In this document: piece after piece, positions 53,001 through 62,100 of the stretch
How the letters are laid out: every line of letters begins with the position of its first letter
Numbering within the stretch: position 1 is the stretch's first letter
Source: Azorhizobium caulinodans ORS 571
GTDB taxonomy: Bacteria; Pseudomonadota; Alphaproteobacteria; Rhizobiales; Xanthobacteraceae
Direction: 5' to 3'
Assembly: GCF_000010525.1 (NCBI RefSeq)
Contig: NC_009937.1
Span: 4,407,501 to 4,471,500, forward strand
Length of the DNA stretch: 64,000 nt
Notes under the pieces: model-generated
Told to the model about the DNA's origin: nothing
The model's database searches: none
Seen by the model: only the letters and a program-made list of their open reading frames with translations
Translations under genes and position numbers: made by a program

Positions 53001-53550
53001 CGTCTTCCGCTTCTTCCTGATCCGCAAAGTCATAGCCCACGGGGGCGCGGTGGGCCTCCTGCGGGGCGGCCGTGCTCTGCGGCATCACGATGAGCAGCAG
53101 CCCCTCCAGATGCTCCAGCAGATCCTCGAAATTCAGGATGCAGCCGCCCTTCACGGCCCTGAGGTTGCCCCTCGTGAGGAGGCGGGTGATGCGCCCCCAG
53201 GCCTTTCGATCCTCCGGATAGGCGATGATGTCCGGCGTGCCGTCGGCAAAGACGAAGCGTGTACCCACGGCGAGCTTCAGCTTCACCTCGCAGGCAGTCT
53301 TTTCTGCTTCCGTCAGTTCGGGCAGTTCGCCCCTCCTCTCCTTGGCCGCCGCCAGCGCCGCCCGCGCCTTTTCCGGCGCATCGCGCACCGCCGCATAGGC
53401 GCGGACCACTCCCGCCACCGTGTTGCGGTCGGCAATGCCGATGCCCGTCAGGCCCAGTTCCATCGCCCGCGCCACCATCTCGGCAGGATGTGAGGCGCCA
53501 TGCAGGAAGGAGAAGTTGGTGGCGGCCGCCAGTTCCGCATAGCTGCTCAT
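50095..53550 (-). CDS. dnaE2: error-prone DNA polymerase III alpha subunit DnaE2 (ImuC)
   Basis: A 1151-residue translesion polymerase of the C family. The N-terminal PHP domain begins MSSYAELAAATNFSFLHG, the start that marks DnaE2. The polymerase active site has PPDIDVDFEHERREEV with the catalytic Asp pair. It works with ImuA and ImuB, encoded upstream on the same strand, in SOS mutagenesis. ATG 53550 follows a GGAGGAG site. It is separated from imuB by about 370 bases and I find no second LexA box there, so it probably depends on read-through from the imuA promoter or has another promoter. Confidence 0.94.
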   Translation of the reverse strand: MSSYAELAAATNFSFLHGASHPAEMVARAMELGLTGIGIADRNTVAGVVRAYAAVRDAPEKARAALAAAKERRGELPELTEAEKTACEVKLKLAVGTRFVFADGTPDIIAYPEDRKAWGRITRLLTRGNLRAVKGGCILNFEDLLEHLEGLLLIVMPQSTAAPQEAHRAPVGYDFADQEEAEDAPPEAGGDPEASGVRSFGHLALVPPPAPTRPEGLEAVLARLAAEAPGRVWLGAALHRRGSDGRRLARLRRLASAARVPLLATNDPLYASEDRRPLHDVLTCIREGTTLEAAGRRLEANGERHIRTPNEMARLFRACPEALLETQCLLERIGFSLGDLKYEYPHEPVPEGWAPQDWLEHLVTEAAHARYGAVLPEKVKALLAEEFALIRQEKFAYYFLTVHDLVRFARAQEPPILCQGRGSAANSIVCFLLGITSVDPVQYNLLFSRFVSEDRGEPPDIDVDFEHERREEVMQYVYRRYGRHRAGIAATVIHYRGRSAVREVSKVLGLTEDVSSRLAGLVWGSHSGDMDARRMQEAGFDPDNPEMARLRFILEPLLSAPFPRHLSQHVGGFVLTQDRLDETVPIHHAAMADRSFIEWDKDDIDVLGLMKVDVLALGMLTCIRKAFELMRAHGLGEKTLEVDLASDDEAVYDMLCKGDSIGVFQVESRAQINMLPRLKPRKLYDLTIQVAIVRPGPIEGEMVHPYLRRRAGLEDWSFPSPTPPHPANELHDLLGETYGVPLFQEQAMKLAIVAADFTPRQANGLRRAMATFRNPGTIHSFRAMMVEGMVRRGYTRDFALRCFKQIEGFGSYGFPESHALSFARLVYVSAWIKCHHPAVFACALLNSQPMGFYAPAQIVRDAREHGVEVRPVEVNASEWDNTLEEAANGRLALRLGFRQVEGFRELWAAEIVAARASGPFSSVEDLARRAHLPRAGLRLLADADALRSLGLERRDALWEVRRTPEGELPLFAAARAGELKAERDLPLPAMSAAEQVAVDYQTTRLSLKGHPMAFLRPLFAERGVLSSAQTAAARAGAKVRTAGIVLIRQRPGKGNAIFVTLEDETGITNVLIWARLFETLRLPVMASRLMLVHGEVQRSREGVVHLMASHVEDCTPVLDGHFFDSTAGAHPVHRAAHPRDVRILPRSRDFH

Positions 53551-53920
53551 GGGTCTCCTCCTTTCCGTCGTTGGTTGGATGCGCCCCAGGCGCGCACGGT
53601 CCGCCCGGATCGCGCATGGCACCGCCCGCCAGGCCCCGGCCTGTCCTCAGCATCCGCTTCAATCCACTTGTGCGAGCGACCGGAATTGCCTCCATGCCGA
53701 TCGTGCAAAGTCCCTTCTGGTCGCCCTCCCCCGGATCGCCGGGACAAGCCCGGCCATGACGGAAAGGAGAGGACACCGTCTGCTGGTGGGGTCGCTGCAA
53801 CGAGCTCGGATCCCCCCTGCACGGCTTGTCCGGACGGGGCTTGGCTGACAGGTTGAGGTCAGCCGCGGGATTTGATGATCGCTCGATCAGGATACACGAA
53901 CGATCACAATGCACGCAGCC
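53551..53920. other. spacer between imuB and dnaE2
   Basis: A 370-base gap within the mutagenesis cassette, longer than usual. It contains a GC-rich palindromic stretch around 53729-53760 (CCCGGATCGCCGGGACAAGCC) that resembles the short dispersed repeats of Hyphomicrobiales genomes. I see no gene. GAAC-N7-GAAC or GTTC-N7-GTTC is absent by eye. Confidence 0.4.
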
Positions 53921-55498
53921 TCAAGAGAAAAGGCCGTGAAGATACCAGAGGGGCGGGGCGCGGCCGCCTTCGTGGATGCCATGGCGGAAGATCCAGAAGC
54001 GGCGACCGCCCTTGTCTTCCACACGGTAGTAATCGCGGGGCGTCTCGGGCCGCGAGATGTCGCGCCACCATTCCTCGCCGATGCGCTCGGGGCCCTCCTG
54101 GGCGGCCACGTCATGGGTGCCGCCGCGCCAGCGGAAGCGCAAGGGTGGGCCGTCCGGCACCTCCGCCAGCACCTCGATGGGCAAGGGCGGACGGAAGAGA
54201 TAGAGGGGGCGCTGCGGCGGCTCCTCCGGCTCGGGCGCAGCCCAGCTCTCCGGCGCGGCAGCCAGCGCCGGCACCGCCGCCACCGCCCGCTCGGGAATAT
54301 GGGTGTCGCGCGGCACGAGGCGGCGGAAGCGCGCGCGGCCGAAGCGCATGCTCAGCCGGTCCACGAGCGCGCCGAGGTCCTCGCCCTGCTCCTCCCGGTC
54401 AAGGCCGCCCTGCGCCTGCGAAAAAGGCTCGGCCTGCGGCACCGCGAGGCGCACCAGATCAAAGCCGAAGCCGGGATCGAGCGGGTCCGCCAGCGCCTCT
54501 ATGCGCAGCGCGAACAGACGCATCACCACGGCGGGGTCGCGGACCGGCGCGCCGGTTTCGATCCGCACGGTGCGGGTCTCGCCGTCGCTGCGATAGAAGC
54601 GCGCCTCGAAGCTGCGCCCGCCGAGACCGCGCGCCTCCAGTTCCGTGGCGGCGCGCTGCGCCAGTTCACCGAGCACGCCCATCACATGCTCCATGCGGCC
54701 GATGGGCTCGGCGAAGGGATGGGAGAAGAGCAGCGCGGGCGGCGCCCGGCGGGGCGTGATGCGGCTGTCCACGCGCCCGAGCAGCCGGGCGAGGCGCCAG
54801 GTGGCCTGCGCCCCGAAGCGGGCCGTGAGTGGCGCGCTGGGACGGCGGGCGATGTCGCCCACGCAGTTGAGGCCCGCCCGGCGCAAGGCGGTCTCGGTTT
54901 CCGGCGGCAAATCGAGTGCTGCCACGGGCAGGGCTCGTACGGCGGCCTCCTCGGACGCCGCGTCCATGAGCGGGGGGCCGCGGTGGAAGCGGGCGAGGGC
55001 GAGCGCCGCCTCCGGCGTGCCGGCGCAGGCAAGGCGCGCGGTGAGACCGGCGGCCGCCATGCGACGGGCGGCGTCCGCCTTGAGGCCGCCTTCGCCCCCG
55101 AACAGGTGGGGGACGCCGGTCACGTCGAGGATGAGGCTGTGGGGCGGGTTCACCGCCACCATGGGCGTATAGCGGTCGCAGGCCTCCGCGATCCGCTCCA
55201 GAAACCGCCGGTCGGCCTCGGGCGCGTGCTCCTCGACCAGAAGGTCCGGCACGCGCGCCCGCGCATCGGCAAGGGCAAGACCGGGGGTGAGGCCGAGCCG
55301 CAAGGCGGCTCTATTGGCGGCGGCGAGGCGCAGGGCGCCGCGCTCCTTCTCCACCAGCGCGAAGGGCGGCTCAGCCGAGGCGTCGCAGGGGGAGGACGGC
55401 ACGCCGAGGCGGCGCAGACGATCCATCGGCAGCAGGGGGAAGTGGAGCGCCAGATAGCGCCGCCCCTCCCCCGCTCCACGTCCGGAAGCTTGCTCCAT
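53921..55498 (-). CDS. imuB: ImuB, inactive Y-family polymerase-like protein
   Basis: A 525-residue Y-family homologue that serves as the hub of the ImuA-ImuB-DnaE2 mutasome, contacting the beta clamp. The fold is recognisable from YLALHFPLLPMDRLRR to GVPHLFGGEGGL. The acidic active-site residues of true Y polymerases are missing: the palm motif reads SLILDVTG rather than SxDExxLD. This is normal for ImuB. ATG 55498 was taken as the start, making a 128-base overlap with imuA; a later start would shorten that. Confidence 0.92.
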   Translation of the reverse strand: MEQASGRGAGEGRRYLALHFPLLPMDRLRRLGVPSSPCDASAEPPFALVEKERGALRLAAANRAALRLGLTPGLALADARARVPDLLVEEHAPEADRRFLERIAEACDRYTPMVAVNPPHSLILDVTGVPHLFGGEGGLKADAARRMAAAGLTARLACAGTPEAALALARFHRGPPLMDAASEEAAVRALPVAALDLPPETETALRRAGLNCVGDIARRPSAPLTARFGAQATWRLARLLGRVDSRITPRRAPPALLFSHPFAEPIGRMEHVMGVLGELAQRAATELEARGLGGRSFEARFYRSDGETRTVRIETGAPVRDPAVVMRLFALRIEALADPLDPGFGFDLVRLAVPQAEPFSQAQGGLDREEQGEDLGALVDRLSMRFGRARFRRLVPRDTHIPERAVAAVPALAAAPESWAAPEPEEPPQRPLYLFRPPLPIEVLAEVPDGPPLRFRWRGGTHDVAAQEGPERIGEEWWRDISRPETPRDYYRVEDKGGRRFWIFRHGIHEGGRAPPLWYLHGLFS

Positions 55499-56177
55499 CA
55501 CGATCCCACTCCACCCGCCATGGCCCGCCGGGCGGGCCGCTCTTCTGCCGTGTCAGTTCCAGATCGAGCGCCGGATGCCCCGGCGCCCCCGCCTCCAGCG
55601 GCGCGGAGGGTGCCGCACTGACGCTCCAGCGGGTCCAGGCGGCGCTCGGGCGGGCCTCCCCCCCGATCCGCAGCAGCAGCACGCTGGCGCCGGAGCCCTC
55701 CGCCGCCAGCGCCAGACGGCGGGTGGCGATGAGATCGAGGGCCCGCGGCATGCCGTGAAGCTCCACCACCACGCTGCCGACGCCCGGACAGCGGGCCGCC
55801 TCGCCCGCCGCCGCCAGAACCGCCAGCGGGTCCTCCAACACGCCGAGGATCAGTTGCGCGGGATCGAGCCCGATCTCCGCAAGGCCCGGTCCATGCAGGG
55901 CCCCGCCCTGCCGCCCGGCCTGTTCCTGCCGCAGCCAGAAGACGCCGCTGCCGAAGCGGGCCGCAAGCATGGCCGCAAAGCCCGCCGCCGCACCCACGTC
56001 CCCGGCCGCGCGGGAGAAGAATTCGTGCAGCCGACCGGTCTCCAGCCCGCCGCCCAGCGCGGCATCCACCTCCGCATGGCCGAGCGGCACGCGCCTGGCC
56101 GCGCCCTGACCTGTCCATCGCTCAAGCCCGGCCACCTCCTGCCGAAGCGCCCGGAGCTGTTCCGCCGTCGCGCTCAT
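55371..56177 (-). CDS. imuA: ImuA, RecA-like mutagenesis protein
   Basis: A 268-residue RecA/SulA-like protein, the first gene of the SOS mutagenesis cassette. The opening LRALRQEVAGLE and the VPLGHAEVDAALGGGLETGRLHEF segment are typical of alphaproteobacterial ImuA. It lacks a complete Walker A motif, as its relatives do. A LexA-type box sits 6 bases before its start. The C-terminal ~40 residues overlap imuB in another frame and are probably poorly conserved. Confidence 0.9.
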   Translation of the reverse strand: MSATAEQLRALRQEVAGLERWTGQGAARRVPLGHAEVDAALGGGLETGRLHEFFSRAAGDVGAAAGFAAMLAARFGSGVFWLRQEQAGRQGGALHGPGLAEIGLDPAQLILGVLEDPLAVLAAAGEAARCPGVGSVVVELHGMPRALDLIATRRLALAAEGSGASVLLLRIGGEARPSAAWTRWSVSAAPSAPLEAGAPGHPALDLELTRQKSGPPGGPWRVEWDRDGASFRTWSGGGAALSGAPLPPAADGSSAPPRRAVLPLRRLG

Positions 56178-56182
56178 TTCAT

Positions 56183-56197
56183 GTTCCCGTTTTGTTC
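56183..56197. promoter_or_regulatory. LexA (SOS) box upstream of imuA
   Basis: GTTC-CCGTTTT-GTTC matches the alphaproteobacterial LexA consensus GTTC-N7-GTTC exactly. It lies 6 bases upstream of the imuA ATG. It predicts DNA-damage induction of the cassette. Confidence 0.85.
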
Positions 56198-56270
56198 TAA
56201 ATTCTCCCTCCTGCGCGCGAGAGTCAAGCCGCTCCGACTCGCATCGGCCGCAGCATCTCCATGCAGCAAC

Positions 56271-56807
56271 CTAGGGGTGCGCCTTGTCGGCGGTGCCTCT
56301 GGGGTGCTCCGCCCGCCAGTCCACGGGCCGCTGGAAGGGGCCGAACCAGATGCCGCGCCGGGTCACCCGCGCTTCCAGTTCGGTGGCGCGATAGGCACCA
56401 TCGGCAATGGCGAGACCCGAGCTCACCATCTGCTCCCCGATGTCCACATCGCCGACGAAGCAGGTGGCGATCAGGCGGTGGTAGATGTCGAAGGCCCGCC
56501 CCCGGCAGCGGACGGCGCCCGTATCCACCTCCGCCTGGAGGGCGATGCGGGCCATCTCGCCGCAGTTCCAGAGGTGGCCCTCCTCGCCGCAGGTCTGATG
56601 CAGTTCGGGCGCATCGATGCCGGCGAGCCGCACCCGCTGGCCGCGGACGTCCAGCGTGTCGCCGTCCACGACGAAGGTGGGGCCGCTCACCTCCCGCTCG
56701 CCGCCACCCCGCCAGCGCTCGGACAGGACGGCGGCAAGCACGAACAGGCCGGCGAGGAGCGCCCCGGCCAGCACAAGATCGGTCCGGGAGAACGGATGCA
56801 GGCGCAT
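56271..56807 (-). CDS. membrane-anchored thermonuclease-family protein
   Basis: A 178-residue staphylococcal-nuclease-fold protein. One N-terminal hydrophobic helix (LVLAGALLAGLFVLAAVL) would anchor or export it. The nuclease core has VVDGDTLDVRGQRVRLAGIDAPE, here given in part, with the metal-binding Asp residues, followed by GEMARIAL. The first active-site Arg is present in VRLAGIDAPE; whether the remaining Glu and Arg are in place is less clear. It stands alone after the imu cassette and its substrate is unknown. Confidence 0.82.
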   Translation of the reverse strand: MRLHPFSRTDLVLAGALLAGLFVLAAVLSERWRGGGEREVSGPTFVVDGDTLDVRGQRVRLAGIDAPELHQTCGEEGHLWNCGEMARIALQAEVDTGAVRCRGRAFDIYHRLIATCFVGDVDIGEQMVSSGLAIADGAYRATELEARVTRRGIWFGPFQRPVDWRAEHPRGTADKAHP

Positions 56808-56953
56808 AAGGCGGCAGTGCCGGATTCCGGTGCGACTCGTCAATCCGTGACGCTGGCGTTAACCATTCATCAACCCTGCTCAAGCAGGAGTCGGATGGAA
56901 GATCGGAGTCTGGCCAAAGCGCGCCACGACCCCGGCGCAGAAGGTTCGCGCGC

Positions 56954-58012
56954 ATGACGCAGGCCCCGATGGATCGCGCCGCCGGCGCCGCCCCGCACAG
57001 CGGGCGCGCAGCCGAAGGCCGCGGATTCGACGAGGCCCTGGCCGAGGCGCGCCGCTCCGTGCGCTGGCTGGCCGGCGCGCTGGCGGTTTTCGTCGTCGCC
57101 TTGCTGCTGGCGCGGCTGCGCGCCTCGCTGCTGTGGCTCGCCGCCGCCCCGCTGCTGTTCGCCGCCATCGAGCTGTTCACCCTCGGCCGCACGCTGGGGC
57201 GCCTGTCGGCCGCCCGCCGCGCGGAGGCTCACGCGCAGGCCGCCCGCACCGCCGCCGCCGAGGCGGAGAATCAGGCCAAGTCCCGCTTCCTCGCCGAGAT
57301 GAGCCACGAGCTGCGCACCCCGCTCAACGCGGTCATCGGCTTTTCCGAAGTGATGGCGCAGGAGGTGCTCGGCCCGCACGCCAACGCCGCCTATCGCGAT
57401 TATGCGCAGGACATCCACGCCTCGGGCCGCCATCTGCTGGCGCTGGCCGATGACATCCTCGATCTGGCCCGCATCGAGACCGGCCACCGGCAGGTGCTGG
57501 AGACGGCGGTGAACCTCGGCGCCCTGGCGCAGGACTGCGCGCACATGATGCGGCTCGGCGCGGCGGAGCGGGACATCACGCTCATCGTCACCCTCAATGC
57601 CCGCCCCCGCCTGTGGGCGGACGAGCGCGCGGTGCGCCAGATGGTGCTGAACCTGATGGCCAACGCGGTGAAGTTCACGCCCGCCGGCGGCACCGTCGAG
57701 TTGTTCGTGGACAGCGATGCGGAGGGCGCGCCCTTCTGCGCGGTGGAAGACAACGGGCCAGGGCTGGCGGACGCCGAGCTGCCCCTCGCCCTCTCGGCCC
57801 ACCACCGGGAAAGCCGGCTCGATCCGGCGAGCGGCCAGGGCGCAGGCCTCGGCCTTGCCATCGTGCGGGCGCTGGCGCAGATGCACGAGGCGCGGCTGGA
57901 TCTTACGGAACGGGCCACGGGCGGCACGCGGGCCACCCTTTCCTTTCCCGCCTCCCGCGCGCTCGCGGCGGCGGAGGGAACCACCCCCACGCCCCTGCTG
58001 GCGGCGGAATAG
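56954..58012 (+). CDS. sensor histidine kinase
   Basis: A 352-residue histidine kinase with two predicted membrane helices near residues 35-75 and almost no periplasmic loop. The phospho-acceptor motif MSHELRTPLNAVIGFSE is of the PleC/DivJ-like type. N box NLMANAVKFTP, G1 EDNGPGL and G2 GQGAGLGLAI follow. There is no PAS or response-regulator gene beside it, so the signal and partner are unknown. It ends convergent with cobT. Confidence 0.88.
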   Translation: MTQAPMDRAAGAAPHSGRAAEGRGFDEALAEARRSVRWLAGALAVFVVALLLARLRASLLWLAAAPLLFAAIELFTLGRTLGRLSAARRAEAHAQAARTAAAEAENQAKSRFLAEMSHELRTPLNAVIGFSEVMAQEVLGPHANAAYRDYAQDIHASGRHLLALADDILDLARIETGHRQVLETAVNLGALAQDCAHMMRLGAAERDITLIVTLNARPRLWADERAVRQMVLNLMANAVKFTPAGGTVELFVDSDAEGAPFCAVEDNGPGLADAELPLALSAHHRESRLDPASGQGAGLGLAIVRALAQMHEARLDLTERATGGTRATLSFPASRALAAAEGTTPTPLLAAE

Positions 58013-58029
58013 CCTCAAGTCCGGCCTTG

Positions 58030-58055
58030 CCGCCCAGATGGATGCATCTGGGCGG
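58030..58055. terminator. bidirectional terminator between kinase gene and cobT
   Basis: CCGCCCAGATG-GATG-CATCTGGGCGG is a perfect 11-bp stem with a 4-base loop, placed between two convergent stop codons 52 bases apart. It can serve both transcripts. U runs are weak on each side. Confidence 0.65.
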
Positions 58056-58063
58056 ACCGCCTG

Positions 58064-59092
58064 TTACGCCTTGTTGGAGACGCCGCCGTCGCTGAAGGTG
58101 CCCATGCCGCGATGGGTGGCGACCGCCGCCTTCACGACGCCGAGCGCCAGCGCCGCGCCCGAGCCCTCGCCGAGCCGCATGCCGAGATCGAGGATGGGCT
58201 TGAGACGAAGCTTTTCCAAGAGGCGCGCATGGGCCTTCTCGGCCGAGACGTGGCCGGCAAGGCAATGGTCGAGGGCGCTCGGGTCCATGGCGTGCAGCAC
58301 GGCGGCGGCGGCCGTCACCACATAGCCGTCGAGGACCACCGGCACGCGCTCGATCCGCGCGGCGAGGATGGCACCAACCATGGCCGCCACCTCGCGCCCA
58401 CCCACCCGGCGCAGGATCTCCAGCGGATCGGACAAGGCCGCGCCGTGGAAGGCGATGGCCTCGCGCACGGCAGCCACCTTGCGGTCCAGAATGTCGCCCG
58501 TGGCGCCGGTGCCGGCGCCCACCCATTCCTCCGGCGTGCCGCCATAGAGGGCGTGGCAGAGCGCCGCGGCGATGGTGGTGTTGCCGATGCCCATCTCGCC
58601 CAGCGCCAGCACGTCGGCGCCGCCGGCAATGGCCTGCATGCCGAAGGCGATGGTGGCGGCGCAGGCGCGCTCGTCCAGCGCCGCATCCTGGGTGATGTCC
58701 GGCGTCGGCAGGTCGAGGGCGAGGTCGAACACCCGCAGGCCCGCATCAAAGCTGGCGCAGATCTGGTTCACGGCCGCCTTTCCGTCCGTGAAGGCGGCGA
58801 CCATCTGCTTCGTCACCGCGCCCGGATAAGGCGAGACACCCCGCTCGGCGATGCCGTGAGTGGCCGCGAACACCGCCACCATGGGCCGGTCGGCGGTTGG
58901 CATGCCCTTGGCCTGCCAGGTGGCGAGGTGGATGGCGATCTCTTCCAGTCGCCCCAGCGCGCCGGGCGGCTTCAGGAGGTCCGACTGCCGGGCCTCGGCC
59001 ATCGCCCGCGCAGCGGCATCGGGGCCGGGCATGGTGGAGACGAGCTGGCGGATGTCGTCGAAAGGCAGGCCGGTGTGAGTGGGAGCGGACAT
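58064..59092 (-). CDS. cobT: nicotinate-nucleotide--dimethylbenzimidazole phosphoribosyltransferase
   Basis: A 342-residue enzyme of cobalamin synthesis that makes alpha-ribazole phosphate from dimethylbenzimidazole and nicotinate mononucleotide. Diagnostic stretches are KPPGALGRLEEIA, ATHGIAERGVSPYP, GEMGIGNTT and the C-terminal LGMRLGEGSGAAL with the catalytic Glu. ATG 59092 was preferred to a GTG two codons earlier. No other cobalamin gene is adjacent and I see no cobalamin riboswitch in the short upstream gap. Confidence 0.95.
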   Translation of the reverse strand: MSAPTHTGLPFDDIRQLVSTMPGPDAAARAMAEARQSDLLKPPGALGRLEEIAIHLATWQAKGMPTADRPMVAVFAATHGIAERGVSPYPGAVTKQMVAAFTDGKAAVNQICASFDAGLRVFDLALDLPTPDITQDAALDERACAATIAFGMQAIAGGADVLALGEMGIGNTTIAAALCHALYGGTPEEWVGAGTGATGDILDRKVAAVREAIAFHGAALSDPLEILRRVGGREVAAMVGAILAARIERVPVVLDGYVVTAAAAVLHAMDPSALDHCLAGHVSAEKAHARLLEKLRLKPILDLGMRLGEGSGAALALGVVKAAVATHRGMGTFSDGGVSNKA

Positions 59093-59121
59093 GGGCACTC
59101 GGCGATCAGGCGTTGAAACGA

Positions 59122-59149
59122 AAGCGGCGCCGGAAGACCGGCGCCGCTT
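59122..59149 (-). terminator. terminator of the RND efflux operon
   Basis: AAGCGGCGCCGG-AAGA-CCGGCGCCGCTT is a perfect 12-bp stem about 20 bases after the pump gene's stop. On the leftward transcript TTCGTTTC follows. It separates the pump operon from cobT. Confidence 0.75.
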
Positions 59150-59167
59150 CTGAGAGGGGTGGTGCCG

Positions 59168-62100
59168 TCACTCCGCCGGGGCGGGGTGATCGTGCGCCGG
59201 GTCGTGGGACTTCCTACCCGAGCCGAGCGACGCCATCCAGCGGGCCAGCACATAGAAGACCGGCGTGAAGATCAGACCGAAGAAGGTCACGCCGATCATG
59301 CCCGAGAACACCGCCGTGCCGAGCGCCTGGCGCAGCTCGGCGCCGGCGCCCGTCGCCCACACCAGCGGCACCACGCCGAGGATGAAGGCGAGCGAGGTCA
59401 TGATGATCGGGCGCAGACGCAGCCGGGCCGCCTCCACCGCCGCCTCGCGCCGTCCCATGCCCTGGTCCTCCAATTGCTTGGCGAACTCGACGATGAGGAT
59501 GGCGTTCTTGGCGGCGAGGCCGATGAGCACGATGAAGCCCACCTGCGTCAGGATGTTGTTGTCCATCCCGCGCAGGATGACGCCACCCAGCGCTGCCACG
59601 AGACACATGGGCACGATGAGCACCACGGCCAGCGGCAGCGTCAGGCTTTCATACTGCGCCGCCAGCACCAGGAAGACGAACACCACGCCCAGCCCGAAGG
59701 CGAAGATGGCGGTGTTGCCGGCCCGCTGCTGCTGGTAGGCGAGCGTCGTCCACTCATAGGCGAAGCCCTGCGGCAGCACCTTGGCGGCGAGCTGCTGCAT
59801 GATCTCGATCGCCTGACCCTGCGAGTAGCCGGGGGCCGGGCTGCCGTCGAGTTCCGCCGACGTATAGAGGTTATAGCGCGGCAGCCGGTAGGGACCGGAG
59901 ATGTCCTGAACCGTGGTGAAGGAGCCGAGCGGCACCGTGTCGCCGTTCGCATTCTTCACCCGGATGCTCAGGATGTCCTTGACCTCCTTGCGGTACGGGG
60001 CATCCGCCTGCACCTGAACGCGGAACGTCCGGGAGAACAGGTTGAAGTCGTTCACATAGGTCGAGCCGATGTAGCTCTGCAGCGCGCTGAACACGTCGGA
60101 GACATTGACCTGCAGCATCTGCGCCTTGGCGCGGTCGATATCGAGATAGATCTGCGGGGTCGAGGTCTCGAAGAGCGAGTACACCTGCTGCAGGCCCGGC
60201 GTCTGCGCCGCCGCACCCATCATCGCATAGACCGCGTTGCGCAGCGCCAGCGGGCCCTGGCCGTCCCGGTCCTCGATCATCATGCGGAAGCCGCCGGCGT
60301 TGCCGATGCCGTTGACCGGCGGCGGCTGCACCACGATGAGCAGCGAATCCTGGATGGAAGCGAGCTTGCCGAACAGCTGCCGCTGGATGGCGGTGGCCGT
60401 GCGGGTGGGATCGCCGCCGCGCTGGGAGAACGGCTCCAGGATCACGAACATGGCGCCGGCGTTCGGGGCGTTGGTGAAGGTGGCGCCCGAGAAGCCGACG
60501 ATGTTCACGATGTGCGCGACGCCCGGCGTACCGAGCACCAGATCCGCCGCCCGCGTCATCACCTCTTCCGTACGGGACATGGAGGAGCCGGGCGGAAGCT
60601 GGGCCGCGACGATGAGGTAGCCGCGATCCTGATCGGGGATGAAGCCCTGGGGCGTCGAGGTGAAGAGATAGCCGCCGAAGGCGACGATGCCGCCATAGAC
60701 GATCAGCACCAGCGCCACGATGCGCACGAGGCGGGAGACCACGGCCGCATAGCCGTTGCCCAGCGCCTCGAAGCCGCGGTTGAAGATGTTGAAGAAGCCG
60801 ACCACGGGCTTGGCGTACCAGGCTACGCGCTGTTCGCCATGGGCATGCGGCTTCAGCAGCAGCGCGCACATGGCGGGCGAGAGCGTCAGCGAGACCAGCA
60901 GCGAGAGCAGCGTCGAGCCGGCGATGGTCAGCGCGAACTGCTGGTAGAACTGGCCCGAGATGCCGGTGATGAAGGCGGTCGGCACGAACACCGACGACAG
61001 CACCAGCGAGATGGCGACAAGCGCGCCGCCCACCTCGTCCATGGTCTTGTAGGCAGCGTCACGCGGCGAGAGGCCGGAGGCGATGTTGCGCTCCACGTTC
61101 TCCACCACGACGATGGCGTCGTCCACCACGATGCCGATGGCCAGCACGAGGCCGAACAGCGACAGGTTGTTCAGCGAGAAGCCGAACAGCTTCATGATGA
61201 AGAAGGTGCCGATGAGCGAGATCGGGATCGCGAGGATCGGGATGATCGCCGCGCGCCAGGTCTGAAGGAACAGCACCACCACGATCACCACGAGGATGAT
61301 GGCCTCGAAGATGGTGTGGATCACCGCCTCCACCGACTGCGAGATGAACTCGGTGGGGTTGTAGTAGATGCCGTACTTGAGCCCTTCCGGGAACACCTTG
61401 CCGAGCTCGGCCATCTTGGCCACCACCGCATTGCCGGTGGCGAGCGCGTTCGAGCCCGGACGCTGGAAGACGCCAAGCGCGATGGAGTTGTACTTGTCGA
61501 GATAGGAGGTGGACGAATAGTCCTGCGCCGAGATCTCGACCTTGGCCACGTCCTTCAGGCGCACCAGCGCGGTCGCCGTCTGCTTGATGACGACGTTGCC
61601 GAACTCCTCGGGCGTGGACAGACGGCCGAGCGTGCGCACGGCGATCTGGAACGCGCCCGGATTGGAGACCGGGGGCTGGTTCAGCACGCCCGAGGCCACC
61701 TGGATGTTCTGCGACTGGAGGGCGCTCACCACCTCGGCGGCGGTGAGGTTCAGCGTCTGGAGGCGCTGCGGATCGAGCCACACCTGCATGGCATAGTCGC
61801 GGCTGCCGAACACCGTGATGGAGCCGACGCCGTCGATGCGCGAGAGCACGTCCTTGATCTGGACGTTGGCGTAGTTGGAGATGAACAGGCCGTCGCGCGA
61901 GCCGTCAGGCGAATAGAGGCTGACGACCATCAGGATGTCCGGCGAGCTCTTCGCCGTGACGACGCCGATCTGCTGCACTTCGGAGGGCAGACGCGGCGAG
62001 GCGATGGCCACGCGGTTCTGCACCTGCACCTGCGCGATGTCGAGATTGGTGCCGAGGTCGAACGTCACCGAGATGGTGAAGCGGCCGTCCGCGGAGGAGT

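Noticed and set aside
50140-53493. A 1117-codon rightward frame opposite dnaE2
   Set aside because: It mirrors the dnaE2 reading frame, has low-complexity His/Arg/Gly-rich sequence and no motif, while the leftward frame carries the polymerase signatures.
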